A stretch of 64,000 nt of DNA from an uncultured Bacteroidales bacterium (GTDB lineage: Bacteria > Bacteroidota > Bacteroidia > Bacteroidales > Muribaculaceae): assembly GCA_902776435.1 (NCBI GenBank), contig CACYQB010000015.1, positions 1-64,000 of the forward strand, read 5' to 3'. The notes below the pieces were generated by a model, which had not been told where the DNA came from, did no database searches, and worked only from the letters and a program-made list of their open reading frames with translations. Both the position numbers and the translations under genes were made by a program. This document shows positions 17,058-26,272 of this stretch, piece by piece. Numbering within the stretch: position 1 is the first letter of the stretch; each line of letters opens with the position of its first letter.

Positions 17058-18401
17058 ATGTCTCCTAACGAAAAGACAAAAAAATATACCGAGATTTCGC
17101 AGAAGTATGGTGACCCGTGGATTTGGGGCATCTATATCATGCTGATCATCATCTCCATCGTGGAGAGTTATAGCGCGTCGAGCCGTGAAATCGCTGCTCA
17201 GGGCATCTATGTGCCCATCATCAAGCAGTGTATCTTCTTGGGCGCGGGTGCTATAGGTGTAATCTGGCTCCAGCGCCTGGATTACAACAAACCGCTGTTC
17301 CTGTATCTGATGATACCTGGACTGGCGGTGGTCACGGTGATCAGTTTGATTTATGTCATGTTCTTCGGCGAAATCATCAATGGTGCCCGCCGTGCGATGA
17401 CCATCATTCCTGGCCTGCTCACGTTGCAGCCTGCCGAGTTGGCCAAGTTGTCGATTGTCACTATCCTGTCCTATGTCTTTGCCAAGTCCCAAAAGAATCA
17501 GGATATCAGCAACAAGGGCCTCATCGCAGCGGCCTTTGCCGTGGGCATCTATGGCGCCTTAATGATCCGTAGCGGCTTGACCAACACCTTGCTGCTTATC
17601 GCCATCAGTGGCTCGATGCTGCTCATCGGTGGTGCCCGTTTCAAGAAAATCGGCATCCTGATGGTCATCTTTGGCATCATGTTTGGTTTCTTCGTGATTA
17701 TCAAGCACAACAATGACAAGAAGGAAGAAATCTTCAATGAGAATCAGCGTGAAATGATGGTCACCATGCCATCAACAGAAGGTTCCGCTTCCAGCGGCGA
17801 AGTGGGGCGCTCCGGTACATGGAAGAGCCGACTCAGGGAGTGGTGGCACAGCGACTCGCTGGTTTACCGCCCCATCACGCCCAAGAACCAGCAGGAGATG
17901 TTCTCCCGCATGGCTCAGGCCCATGGCGGAGCCATCGGCTGTGGCATCGGCAAGTCCCGTGAGTGCAGTCGCCTGCCGCTGGCCTTCAGTGACTATATCT
18001 ACTCGATTATTGTCGAGGAAACGGGACTCGTGGGCGGAATATTTGTGCTACTGCTCTACCTGTCCCTGCTGGGACGGGCAGCGATGATTGTGCGGCGCAG
18101 CAAGCGTGTGTTGCCGTCGCTGCTTGTCATCGGTATGGCGTCGTTTATCACGTTCCAGGCCCTGTTCCACATGGCCATCAATGTGGGCGTGTTCCCCGTG
18201 TCGGGACAGCCCTTACCCCTCATCTCCAAGGGTGGTACGTCAATCATCGTGATCAGCATCGCATTTGGTGTGATGCTGAGTGTGAGCCGCACCATCGCAA
18301 ACTACGGAAACAAGAAAAATAAGGTTGAAGACACTCCCATTATCGAGGGTCTGGATGCCGAGAACCCAACTGAAATACCTGCTAAAAATGTCTGGAAATA
18401 A
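17058..18401 (+). CDS. ftsW: SEDS-family septal glycosyltransferase FtsW
   Basis: A 447-residue polytopic SEDS protein that polymerises glycan strands at the septum together with FtsI. The family signature is clear near the C-terminus (VFPVSGQPLPLISKGGTS), as are QPAELAKLSIV and GARRAMTI upstream. Between about residues 215 and 285 there is a long extracellular loop rich in charged residues. The first 20 residues and the last 35 are cytoplasmic. The 3' end overlaps the murG start by 14 bases, suggesting translational coupling. Confidence 0.95.
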   Translation: MSPNEKTKKYTEISQKYGDPWIWGIYIMLIIISIVESYSASSREIAAQGIYVPIIKQCIFLGAGAIGVIWLQRLDYNKPLFLYLMIPGLAVVTVISLIYVMFFGEIINGARRAMTIIPGLLTLQPAELAKLSIVTILSYVFAKSQKNQDISNKGLIAAAFAVGIYGALMIRSGLTNTLLLIAISGSMLLIGGARFKKIGILMVIFGIMFGFFVIIKHNNDKKEEIFNENQREMMVTMPSTEGSASSGEVGRSGTWKSRLREWWHSDSLVYRPITPKNQQEMFSRMAQAHGGAIGCGIGKSRECSRLPLAFSDYIYSIIVEETGLVGGIFVLLLYLSLLGRAAMIVRRSKRVLPSLLVIGMASFITFQALFHMAINVGVFPVSGQPLPLISKGGTSIIVISIAFGVMLSVSRTIANYGNKKNKVEDTPIIEGLDAENPTEIPAKNVWK

Positions 18402-19515
18402 TCAACAAATCAATGTGCTGGTGAGCGGCGGCGGTACGGGAGGTCACATCTTCCCCGCTCTGTCCATCGCCAACGAGATCAAGCGTCGCTATCCCGATGC
18501 AAGAATCCTGTTTGTCGGTGCCGAGGGGCGCATGGAAATGGATAAAGTGCCCGCTGCGGGCTATAATATCATCGGTCTGCCCGTGAGCGGCTTTGACCGC
18601 AAGCATCTGTTGCGTAACTTCAAGGTGGTAGCCCGCTTGCTCAAGAGCATGGGCATGGCAAAAAAAATCCTAAAGGATTTCAAGCCCGATATCGCCATCG
18701 GAGTGGGCGGTTATGCCAGTGGCCCGATGCTTAAAGCCGCACAGAAACAGGGCATTCCCACCCTGCTCCAGGAGCAGAATTCCTATGCGGGGGTTACGAA
18801 CAAATTGTTGGCGGCCAAGGCCGACAGCATCTGTGTCGCCTACGAGGGCATGGAACGTTTCTTCCCTGCCGACAAGATTGTCCTCACGGGTAATCCCGTC
18901 AGGCGCAACTTGCTGGATTGCGGAGCCACTCCCGAACAGGCCCGCCAGGCCATGGGCGTGGACCCCAACAAGAAGACGATACTCATCATCGGCGGTAGCT
19001 TGGGTGCCCGCACCATCAATAATGCTATCATGGATGGCCTGAGTAAAATAGGTGAGACCTATAATGTCCAGGTCATCTGGCAGACCGGCAAGATTTATGA
19101 CCAGCAGTGCCGTGAGGCCTTGCAGGCTTCGGGCGTGAAGAATGTGGTGCAGATGCCCTTCATCAGCAACATGGATATGGCCTATCGTGCTGCAGACCTT
19201 GTTGTCTCGCGTGCCGGTGCCAGCTCCATCTCTGAACTGCAACTCCTGGGCAAGGCAGCCATCCTGGTGCCGTCACCCAATGTTGCCGAGGATCATCAAA
19301 CCAAGAATGCCCTGGCTCTGGTAAAACATGATGCCGCCATCATGGTCACCGATGCCGACGCCTCATCCCAACTCGTGGACACGATGCTCAACACCGTGGC
19401 TGATACTGAAAAGACGGCCTCGCTTGGCATGAATGTCGAGAAAATGGCATTGCGCAATGCCGCTGAGCACATCGTTGACGAGGTGGAAAAAATCATTAAT
19501 TGCGATAAAGCATAA
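18388..19515 (+). CDS. murG: UDP-GlcNAc:lipid I transferase MurG
   Basis: A 375-residue GT-B glycosyltransferase that adds GlcNAc to lipid I on the inner face of the membrane. The donor/acceptor loop GGGTGGH is at 14-20, with GVGGYASGP, QEQNSYAGVTNK, GGSLGARTIN and SRAGASSISELQ in order. The ORF could extend upstream to 18325 inside ftsW, but the start at 18388 (MSGNNQQINVLVSGGG) places the first strand at the normal distance from the N-terminus and gives a 14-base overlap with ftsW. Confidence 0.95.
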   Translation: MSGNNQQINVLVSGGGTGGHIFPALSIANEIKRRYPDARILFVGAEGRMEMDKVPAAGYNIIGLPVSGFDRKHLLRNFKVVARLLKSMGMAKKILKDFKPDIAIGVGGYASGPMLKAAQKQGIPTLLQEQNSYAGVTNKLLAAKADSICVAYEGMERFFPADKIVLTGNPVRRNLLDCGATPEQARQAMGVDPNKKTILIIGGSLGARTINNAIMDGLSKIGETYNVQVIWQTGKIYDQQCREALQASGVKNVVQMPFISNMDMAYRAADLVVSRAGASSISELQLLGKAAILVPSPNVAEDHQTKNALALVKHDAAIMVTDADASSQLVDTMLNTVADTEKTASLGMNVEKMALRNAAEHIVDEVEKIINCDKA

Positions 19516-19536
19516 CCTGTTATAATACAAGTAGAT

Positions 19537-20919
19537 ATGAAGGACTTTGATTCATTATATTTTGTGGGAGCGGGCGGCATCGGAATGGCCGCTTTGGAGC
19601 GCTATTTCCTAGCCATGGGCAAGCGGATAGCCGGCTATGACCGCACGCCCAGCGAGTTAACTGACGCGTTGTGTCAAGAGGGTGTCCACATCGACTTTGA
19701 CGAGGATCCTGCCCTTATTCCCGACTACTGCCGTGACCCGGAGCGCACGCTCGTGGTCTATACGCCCGCGGTACCCGATAGCCACCAGGGATTGACCTAT
19801 TTCCGTGACCATGGTTTCAATGTCCTCAAGCGCGCTGCTCTGTTGGGCATCGTTACCGAGCACACCCGTGGCCTGTGCTTTTCGGGTACGCACGGCAAAA
19901 CCACCACATCGAGCATGGCAGCCCACATCATGCACAGTTCGGGCATTGGCTGCAACGCTTTCCTGGGCGGTGTGCTGCGTAACTACAACAGTAATTTCCT
20001 GCTGTCAACCACCAGCCCTTATTCGGTGATTGAGGCCGACGAGTTTGACCGTTCGTTCCATCACCTGCACCCCTATGTGGCTGTGGTGACCTCGACCGAC
20101 CCCGACCACCTCGACATCTATGGCACGGCCGAGAATTATCTTGAGAGTTTTGCCCATTTCACCGAACTTATCCAGCCTGGTGGCTATCTGATTATCCACA
20201 CAGGCCTCGCCATGAAGCCCAGGGTGGGCGAGAGCGTGAAGACCTATACCTACAGTCGCGACGAGGGTGACTTCCATGCCGCCAATATCCGCAAGGGCAA
20301 TGGTGAAATCATCTTTGACCTGGTGACGCCATGGGAAACTTTGGCAGACATCAACCTGGGTGTGCCGGTTGACATCAATATCGAGAACGCCATTGCCGCT
20401 ATGGCTGCCTGCCGGCTGGTGGATACTCCGCTAGAGGCAATGCGTGATGCCATGGCCACGTTCTTGGGTGCCAAGCGCCGCTTTGAGTTCTGGCTCAAGG
20501 AACCAGGCGAGCATGGCAAGGTGATGATTGATGACTATGCCCACCATCCCGGCGAATTGCAGGCGAGCATCAAGTCGGTGCGGGACCTGTATCCAGGCAG
20601 GCAGTTGACGGTCATCTTCCAGCCTCACCTGTACACCCGAACCCGTGATTTCGCTCCTGGTTTTGCCCAGGCGCTCTCGCTGGCCGATGAGGTGATTCTG
20701 TTGCCCATCTATCCCGCCCGCGAGGATCCCATCCCGGGTGTGACCAGTGAAATGATACTGGAAAATATAACAAGTGCTAAAAAAGTCATTTACTCGAAAG
20801 AAAATTTGATTAAGTCAATACATTTGAGTAATTTTGACGTTTTATTGACAGCGGGTGCTGGTGATATCGCCAATCTGCTGCCTCAAATATGCGATGAATT
20901 CAAGAAACAAGAACGTTGA
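19537..20919 (+). CDS. murC: UDP-MurNAc:L-alanine ligase MurC
   Basis: A 460-residue Mur ligase adding the first residue, L-alanine, to UDP-MurNAc. N-terminal GAGGIGMAAL, ATP loop GTHGKTTT (117-124), EADEFDRSFHHL, TDPDHLDIY, and the C-terminal DDYAHHPGELQASI and FQPHLYTRTRDF. Full length. Its TGA stop overlaps the TTG start of ftsQ in the sequence TTGA. Confidence 0.97.
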   Translation: MKDFDSLYFVGAGGIGMAALERYFLAMGKRIAGYDRTPSELTDALCQEGVHIDFDEDPALIPDYCRDPERTLVVYTPAVPDSHQGLTYFRDHGFNVLKRAALLGIVTEHTRGLCFSGTHGKTTTSSMAAHIMHSSGIGCNAFLGGVLRNYNSNFLLSTTSPYSVIEADEFDRSFHHLHPYVAVVTSTDPDHLDIYGTAENYLESFAHFTELIQPGGYLIIHTGLAMKPRVGESVKTYTYSRDEGDFHAANIRKGNGEIIFDLVTPWETLADINLGVPVDINIENAIAAMAACRLVDTPLEAMRDAMATFLGAKRRFEFWLKEPGEHGKVMIDDYAHHPGELQASIKSVRDLYPGRQLTVIFQPHLYTRTRDFAPGFAQALSLADEVILLPIYPAREDPIPGVTSEMILENITSAKKVIYSKENLIKSIHLSNFDVLLTAGAGDIANLLPQICDEFKKQER

Positions 20920-21830
20920 AACGACTGATACAAAATAGCATTCTGCTCATCCTGGCGATTGCGCTCACTGCAGGTATTCTGTGGGCGCGCGGTAAGTCAC
21001 AGGGTGAATTGTGCTCTGCGATTGAAGTTGAGGTCATCAACGCCGACAGCACATCGTTTGTCACGCCCCAGGGCGTCCTTAGCGACTTGAAGGGCCAAGG
21101 CATCGAAGTCATAGGGCAGCATATGGGTGAGATCGACGCTTCGAGCATCGAGGAAGCCCTGCGGAAATCCCCCTATCTGGAGAATGCCGATTGTGTGAAG
21201 TGCCAGGACGGCCGCCTGTTGATCCGTGTCAGCCAGCTCGTGCCGGTGATGCGCGTGTTTGACGGTGACGCATCCTACTATGTCAACCGTGCCGGTAAGC
21301 GCATGGGGGCATCAAGTTTTTATCACTGCGACGTACCCGTGGTGCAAGGTCATTTCACCCGCAAGTACCCTGCGACGCGTCTGTTGCCGCTCATCGACTT
21401 TATCGAGAAGGATTCATTACTGCACTCGCTGGTGACGATGTTTCAGGTGAATGACACCAACAACATCATCATCGTGCCCAACTTCAGCGGCCATGTTGTC
21501 AATATCGGCAATGCTACTGGGTTTGAAAACAAGTTTGCCAAACTCAAGCTGTTCTACGGCGAGGTCTTGCCCAAGAAAGGGTGGAATACCTATGACACCA
21601 TATCGGTCAAGTGGGACCACCAGGTTGTGGCCACTAAGCGCGTCAAGGCGGTTCAGAAAATTCTCGACGTTGATCCAGCGGACGACGAGCAGGCTCCTGA
21701 CTTCCAGACCATGGCACTAGGCGCCGCGCCTGCTACCCAGCAGGAAAAGAAAAAGGAAGAGCCCAAGCAGGAAGAGGCCAAGAAAGAGGAGACCAAAAAA
21801 GACAAACCTGCGGCCAAGTCCACCAACTAG
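20916..21830 (+). CDS. ftsQ: Cell division protein FtsQ, probable TTG start
   Basis: A 304-residue bitopic divisome protein with one membrane segment at about 5-24 (LIQNSILLILAIALTAGILW) and a periplasmic POTRA-like region, then a charged tail full of Lys and Glu (residues about 275-304). The start is the TTG at 20916, which overlaps the murC stop; the next in-frame ATG (residue 69) would remove the membrane anchor, so TTG is much the better choice. The upstream AAGAAACAAGAA is purine-rich. The call rests on topology, size and position between murC and ftsA, since FtsQ sequences diverge quickly. There is no ddl gene between murC and ftsQ. Confidence 0.88.
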   Translation: MKRLIQNSILLILAIALTAGILWARGKSQGELCSAIEVEVINADSTSFVTPQGVLSDLKGQGIEVIGQHMGEIDASSIEEALRKSPYLENADCVKCQDGRLLIRVSQLVPVMRVFDGDASYYVNRAGKRMGASSFYHCDVPVVQGHFTRKYPATRLLPLIDFIEKDSLLHSLVTMFQVNDTNNIIIVPNFSGHVVNIGNATGFENKFAKLKLFYGEVLPKKGWNTYDTISVKWDHQVVATKRVKAVQKILDVDPADDEQAPDFQTMALGAAPATQQEKKKEEPKQEEAKKEETKKDKPAAKSTN

Positions 21831-21878
21831 AATAATTAACAACCAAAATAAAACAAAAATATTACATATCAATCATTT

Positions 21879-23201
21879 ATGGAAAAGAACCAATATATTG
21901 TAGCACTTGAAATCGGAAGTTCCAAGATTGTTGGAGCCATTGCCGAGAAGACATCGGCTGGATACTTGAGTGTAAAGCACTTACAGGAGGAGAAGCATCT
22001 CAATAGCGTGAGATACGGTATTGTTCAGAATGTGGAAAACATCAAGAGCAGCATTAACCGCATCCTCAGGAACCTTGAGGGTATGGTTGACGGCCGCATT
22101 ACCCAGGTCTATATGGGCGTGGGCGGCAGGTCGCTGCACAGCAGCGTGAGCGAGGTGAACCGCAGCGTGGGTTCTGCCGAGCCCATCACCCGTGAGCTCA
22201 TTGACCGCATCATCCACGATGCAACCAGCACCCCCATACGCAATCATGACACAGTGGACATCGTTCCCCGTGCGTTTTATGTCGATAAGGTGGAAACAAC
22301 CAACCCTGTCGGCCAGTTTGGCTCTTCCATAAAAATCAAGGTCAACCTCATTGTCGCAAAACCTGCGCTCAAGCTTAATCTGAACCGCCTGATGACCTTT
22401 GGCGTCCCCGTCAAGGATTATATCGTTACCCCGCTGGCGGTGGCTGACCAGATTTTGACCGACAGTGACCGTGAATTGGGCTGCATGCTTGTGGATATGG
22501 GTGCCGAAACCACGACCGTGGCTATCTACAAGAACGGTGCGCTTATCTTCTTGAACACCCTGCCCCTGGGTGGACGCAACTTGACTCGTGATGTGATGAA
22601 CGGTCTGAATGTGCTTGAGGAGACCGCCGAGAACGTCAAGAAGAATATCAATAATCCCCTTGACCCGAGCAACGTGAGCGATGTGGTCATCGAGGGCGTG
22701 AGCGCCCGCAAGGCCGCTAACTATATCGCAGCTCGCACGGGTGAGATTATCGCTAACATCAATCAGCAGTTGGCCGACGCCGGCGTTTCGGCCGACGGCA
22801 TCCAGAGCATCGTCCTCATCGGTGGAGGCGCACATCTGGGAGGCCTGCAGCAGAAGCTCGAGGAAACCATCAAGGTCAAGGTGCGCATGGGCCAGAATCC
22901 GACCACGCTTAACATCCTCAACAACGAGATCAACCGTATGGAATACATCGAGGTGTTCTCCTTGTTGGCCAAGGCTGCCGATCTCATCCCCATGGGTGAG
23001 ACCTGTATTGAACTCAACAAGTATGAGGATGGCCCCGTCATGGACGGTACTACCTCGAGACAGCCTCAGAATCAAGAGCCTGCCCGTTCCAAGTCACCTG
23101 AGCAACAGCCTAAGGAGCCAAAACCCAAGAAGCCGTGGTCCAAGTGGGCTGAGAGGCTCAAGGGCCTGATGACCGAGGATGATAATGAAGATGATCAGTA
23201 A
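21879..23201 (+). CDS. ftsA: Cell division protein FtsA
   Basis: A 440-residue actin-like ATPase that tethers FtsZ to the membrane. The N-terminal nucleotide loop is ALEIGSSKIVGAIAEK, followed by the SHS2-type domain, VDMGAETTTVAIYKNG (phosphate 2) and VLIGGGAHLGGL (adenosine loop). A Pro/Lys-rich linker (residues about 390-420) leads to a short amphipathic stretch (WSKWAERLKGLM) that is likely the membrane-targeting helix, then an acidic tail. ftsZ starts 53 bases downstream. Confidence 0.96.
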   Translation: MEKNQYIVALEIGSSKIVGAIAEKTSAGYLSVKHLQEEKHLNSVRYGIVQNVENIKSSINRILRNLEGMVDGRITQVYMGVGGRSLHSSVSEVNRSVGSAEPITRELIDRIIHDATSTPIRNHDTVDIVPRAFYVDKVETTNPVGQFGSSIKIKVNLIVAKPALKLNLNRLMTFGVPVKDYIVTPLAVADQILTDSDRELGCMLVDMGAETTTVAIYKNGALIFLNTLPLGGRNLTRDVMNGLNVLEETAENVKKNINNPLDPSNVSDVVIEGVSARKAANYIAARTGEIIANINQQLADAGVSADGIQSIVLIGGGAHLGGLQQKLEETIKVKVRMGQNPTTLNILNNEINRMEYIEVFSLLAKAADLIPMGETCIELNKYEDGPVMDGTTSRQPQNQEPARSKSPEQQPKEPKPKKPWSKWAERLKGLMTEDDNEDDQ

Positions 23202-23254
23202 TCCCAATGCGTTAAGAACTCAATCCCCTAACATAAAAATAAATACAACACAAT

Positions 23255-24667
23255 ATGGAAGACAATAATATTAATTTTGGTGGCATGAGCCAGAGTTCAC
23301 GCGAGCCTGGGATGGACATCATGTCAACGCTGGAAAAGAATTCCGGTTTCCAGGATAAGGGCCAGATGCCTACTATCATCAAGGTGATGGGCGTTGGTGG
23401 CGGTGGTAATAACGCCATCAACCACATGTACATGCAGAATATCGAGGGCGTGTCCTTTGTTGTCCTCAATACCGATAAACAGCAACTCAATGAGTCGCCG
23501 GTGCCCAACCGCGTGCTCCTGGGTCCGAACACGACCCACGGCTTGGGTGCAGGTAACATCCCCGAGACGGCAAAACGCGCTGCCGAGGAGAGTGAGAATG
23601 AAATTGCTCAACTGTTCGACGACGACACCAAGATGGTATTCATCACCGCTGGTATGGGTGGTGGTACCGGTACGGGTGCTGCTCCTGTCGTTGCGCGCAT
23701 TGCACACGAGAAGGGTGTCCTCACGATTGGTATCGTGACCATCCCCTTCTTGTTCGAGGGTCCCAAGAAGATTCTCAAGGCGCTTGCCGGTGCCGATGAA
23801 ATGGGCAAGTATGTCGATGCCCTGCTCATCATCAATAACCAGCGATTGACTGAGATCTACAGCGACCTTGACTTTACCAACGCATTCGGTAAGGCCGATG
23901 ATACCTTGACCACTGCTGCACGCAGTATCAGTGATCTGATTACCGTCAAGGGTGTCATCAACCTCGACTTCAACGATGTGAACACAACCTTGCGCAATGG
24001 TGGCGCTGCCATCATCAGCTCGGGTTACGGCTCGGGTGAGCACCGCGTTTCCAAGGCTATTGAAAATGCCCTTGAGTCGCCGCTGCTCAAGAACCGCGAC
24101 GTTTATGGTTCGCGCAAGATTTTGATGAACGTCTATTTCAATCCCGACAGTGATACTCCCCTGCGCATGGGTGAGACGACCGAGATTCAGGACTTCATGG
24201 CCAACTTTGACCAGGAGGTTGACGTGATCTGGGGTACTGCCCATGACCGCACCCTCGAGGATGGCCAGATCAAGATTACTGTCCTTGCCGCTGGATTTAA
24301 CGTGTCGCTCGACCGGGAGGCTCCCGTTGCTACAGTACCTACGCGCCGTGAACCCGTGCAGGCTCATAGCGTTATCACGGATACTGAACGTCTCCGAAAA
24401 GAGTATGGCGAGGAAGCCATCACCAAGCAGGAACTGGCTCAGAATGCACGCCGTTATATCGTTCTCAAGCCTGATCAGATGGACGATGACGATATGATCG
24501 ACATGATCGAGAAGAATCCCACCTTTGGCCGTAAGCCTGACTTCCGTAGCCAGATTAAGGAGCGCCAGCAGACCGCCAGCCAGGATCGTCCTGTTGAGGT
24601 GCCCAAGACGCCCAAGCGTGGCGGCGGTTCTGGTGATTCTCAGACCATTGATTTTGGCATCGAATAA
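23255..24667 (+). CDS. ftsZ: Cell division protein FtsZ
   Basis: A 470-residue tubulin-like GTPase that forms the division ring. GTP-binding signature GGGTGTG at 135-141, with VMGVGGGGNNAINHM (44-58), NTDKQQL and the T7-loop region DLITVKGVINLDFNDV. It has an N-terminal extension of about 37 residues before the core and a long variable C-terminal linker ending in QTIDFGIE, both usual in Bacteroidota. Last division gene of the cluster; serS follows after 35 bases. Confidence 0.97.
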   Translation: MEDNNINFGGMSQSSREPGMDIMSTLEKNSGFQDKGQMPTIIKVMGVGGGGNNAINHMYMQNIEGVSFVVLNTDKQQLNESPVPNRVLLGPNTTHGLGAGNIPETAKRAAEESENEIAQLFDDDTKMVFITAGMGGGTGTGAAPVVARIAHEKGVLTIGIVTIPFLFEGPKKILKALAGADEMGKYVDALLIINNQRLTEIYSDLDFTNAFGKADDTLTTAARSISDLITVKGVINLDFNDVNTTLRNGGAAIISSGYGSGEHRVSKAIENALESPLLKNRDVYGSRKILMNVYFNPDSDTPLRMGETTEIQDFMANFDQEVDVIWGTAHDRTLEDGQIKITVLAAGFNVSLDREAPVATVPTRREPVQAHSVITDTERLRKEYGEEAITKQELAQNARRYIVLKPDQMDDDDMIDMIEKNPTFGRKPDFRSQIKERQQTASQDRPVEVPKTPKRGGGSGDSQTIDFGIE

Positions 24668-24702
24668 TCAATGCCGTATATAATATAATGTAGAATTTAA
24701 TA

Positions 24703-25974
24703 ATGCTGACATTACAACTTATTAACCAGGATCCCGAGGACGTGATTCGCCGCCTTGCCGTTAAGCATTTTGACGGTCGCGAGCCCATCATGCGTATCGT
24801 GGAACTGGACAAGCAGCGCCGTGCACTGCAGAAACAACGCGACGACAACGCCGCTGTGCTTAATAAAATGGCCGCACAGATCGGTGCCCTCATGAAACAG
24901 GGTAACCGTGAGGAGGCCGAAAGTGTCAAGGCCCAGGTGGCTGGCCTCAAGACCGCTAACAAGGAGATTGACGACAACCTGTCTGCCGCTCAGGACGAGA
25001 TCACCGACATCCTGCTTAGCGTGCCCAATGTTCCCTATAGCGGTGTGCCTGAGGGCAAGACCGCCGAGGATAACGTAGTAGAGAAAACGGGTGGCAAGAT
25101 GCCTGAATTGCCCGAGGATGCTCTGCCTCACTGGGACTTGGCCAGGAAGTATAATCTGATAGACTTTGACCTGGGCGTTAAAATCACCGGCGCCGGATTC
25201 CCCGTCTATGTGGGTAAGGGCGCCCGCCTGCAGCGCGCTTTGGTTCAATTCTTCCTCGACGAGGCAGGAAAGGCTGGCTATGTGGAGATTGAGCCTCCCT
25301 TTGTCGTTAACGAGGCTTCAGGTCTGGGAACGGGACAGCTGCCCGACAAGGAGGGCCAGATGTACCATTGCCAGGTGGACAATTTCTATCTGATTCCCAC
25401 TGCCGAGGTCCCCGTGACCAATATGTACCGTGACGTCATCATCCCTCAGGAAGAACTGCCCAAGAAGAATTGTGCCTTCTCGGCATGTTTCCGCCGTGAG
25501 GCCGGATCCTATGGCAAGGACGTGCGTGGCTTGAACCGCCTGCATCAGTTCGACAAGGTCGAAATCGTGCGCATCGAGCGTCCGGAGGATTCTTATGCCG
25601 CCCTCGAGGAGATGAAGGACCATGTTCAAGGTCTGCTCGAGAAGTTAGAGTTGCCGTGGCACATCCTGCGCCTGTGTGGAGGCGACATGAGCTTCACCAG
25701 TGCCATTACCTTCGACTTTGAGGTGTGGTCGGCTGCCCAGCAGCGCTGGCTCGAGGTGAGCAGTGTTTCCAACTTCGAGACCTATCAGGCCAACCGCCTG
25801 AAGTGCCGCTACCGTGGCGATGACAAGAAGACCCACCTGTGCCACACCCTCAATGGCTCGGCTTTAGCCTTGCCGCGCATCGTGGCCGCCCTGCTCGAGA
25901 ATAACCAGACGCCCGAGGGTATCCGCATCCCCGCCGCTCTGCAGCGTTACACGGGCTTTGACATCATCGACTGA
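24703..25974 (+). CDS. serS: Seryl-tRNA synthetase
   Basis: A 423-residue class II synthetase charging tRNA-Ser. The N-terminal coiled-coil arm that grips the tRNA variable loop spans about 30-105 (DKQRRALQKQRDDNAAVLNK). Motif 2 is seen at FSACFRREAGSYGKDVRG and motif 3 at SALALPRIVAALLENNQ. Full length. Spacing of only 35 bases from ftsZ suggests it can be read through from the dcw run; no terminator or strong promoter is seen between them. Confidence 0.97.
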   Translation: MLTLQLINQDPEDVIRRLAVKHFDGREPIMRIVELDKQRRALQKQRDDNAAVLNKMAAQIGALMKQGNREEAESVKAQVAGLKTANKEIDDNLSAAQDEITDILLSVPNVPYSGVPEGKTAEDNVVEKTGGKMPELPEDALPHWDLARKYNLIDFDLGVKITGAGFPVYVGKGARLQRALVQFFLDEAGKAGYVEIEPPFVVNEASGLGTGQLPDKEGQMYHCQVDNFYLIPTAEVPVTNMYRDVIIPQEELPKKNCAFSACFRREAGSYGKDVRGLNRLHQFDKVEIVRIERPEDSYAALEEMKDHVQGLLEKLELPWHILRLCGGDMSFTSAITFDFEVWSAAQQRWLEVSSVSNFETYQANRLKCRYRGDDKKTHLCHTLNGSALALPRIVAALLENNQTPEGIRIPAALQRYTGFDIID

Positions 25975-26032
25975 TTTTATAAGCGTTAGGCTTTAGGTAT
26001 TAGGCATCAGGTGGCATCCGCTTCCCGACACC

Positions 26033-26044
26033 TAACACTTAAAG
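26033..26044. repeat. Left 12-base direct repeat flanking the MITE-like element
   Basis: TAACACTTAAAG occurs here and again at 26241-26252, exactly bracketing the element. This is what a target-site duplication would look like. Confidence 0.5.
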
Positions 26045-26240
26045 TGAGTTCGATGAAATTCTCCACAAAGAATCAGCGCGTTAGCATCTCCCCCTCTAAG
26101 ATTAGAGGGGGTGCCCGAAGGGCAGGGGCGTTGATGCTACCGCAACAGTGCATGCCATGGGTGTCATCGACGCTCCCCTGCCCCCTCTTATCCAAGAGGG
26201 GGAGCTGAGTATCAGCAGTTTGTTTTCATCGAACTCATGC
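26045..26240. repeat. MITE-like inverted-repeat element, copy 1
   Basis: A 196-base non-coding element with 14-base terminal inverted repeats, TGAGTTCGATGAAA at 26045-26058 and TTTCATCGAACTCA at 26224-26237. Inside are two strong hairpins, CCCCCTCTA/TAGAGGGGG at 26090-26111 and CCCCCTCTT/AAGAGGGGG at 26181-26202, and an inner inverted pair CAGGGGCGTTGATG / CATCGACGCTCCCCTG. A second copy is at 43207-43443. No ORF of its own. Size, terminal repeats and flanking 12-base repeat fit a miniature inverted-repeat transposable element mobilised in trans, but the parent transposase is not in the window. Confidence 0.75.
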
Positions 26241-26252
26241 TAACACTTAAAG
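26241..26252. repeat. Right 12-base direct repeat flanking the MITE-like element
   Basis: TAACACTTAAAG, identical to 26033-26044. Confidence 0.5.
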
Positions 26253-26272
26253 CCTAATGCATCATTATAACT

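Larger units (their letters stand above)
25986..26257. repeat. REP-like inverted repeat split by the MITE-like element
   Basis: TTAGGCTTTAG at 25986-25996 is matched by the inverted TAAAGCCTAA at 26248-26257. The same pair, only 28 bases apart, forms an intact unit at 53111-53160. Here the arms are about 250 bases apart and the inverted-repeat element 26045-26240 lies between them, which suggests insertion of one element into the other. Confidence 0.5.

Noticed and set aside
21981-23075. A 364-codon minus-strand open frame inside ftsA
   Set aside because: Antisense shadow of a conserved, well-identified gene; composition is His/Val/Leu-rich without any recognisable pattern.
23324-24367. A 347-codon minus-strand open frame inside ftsZ
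   Set aside because: Same reasoning: shadow of a certain gene with strong third-position bias.
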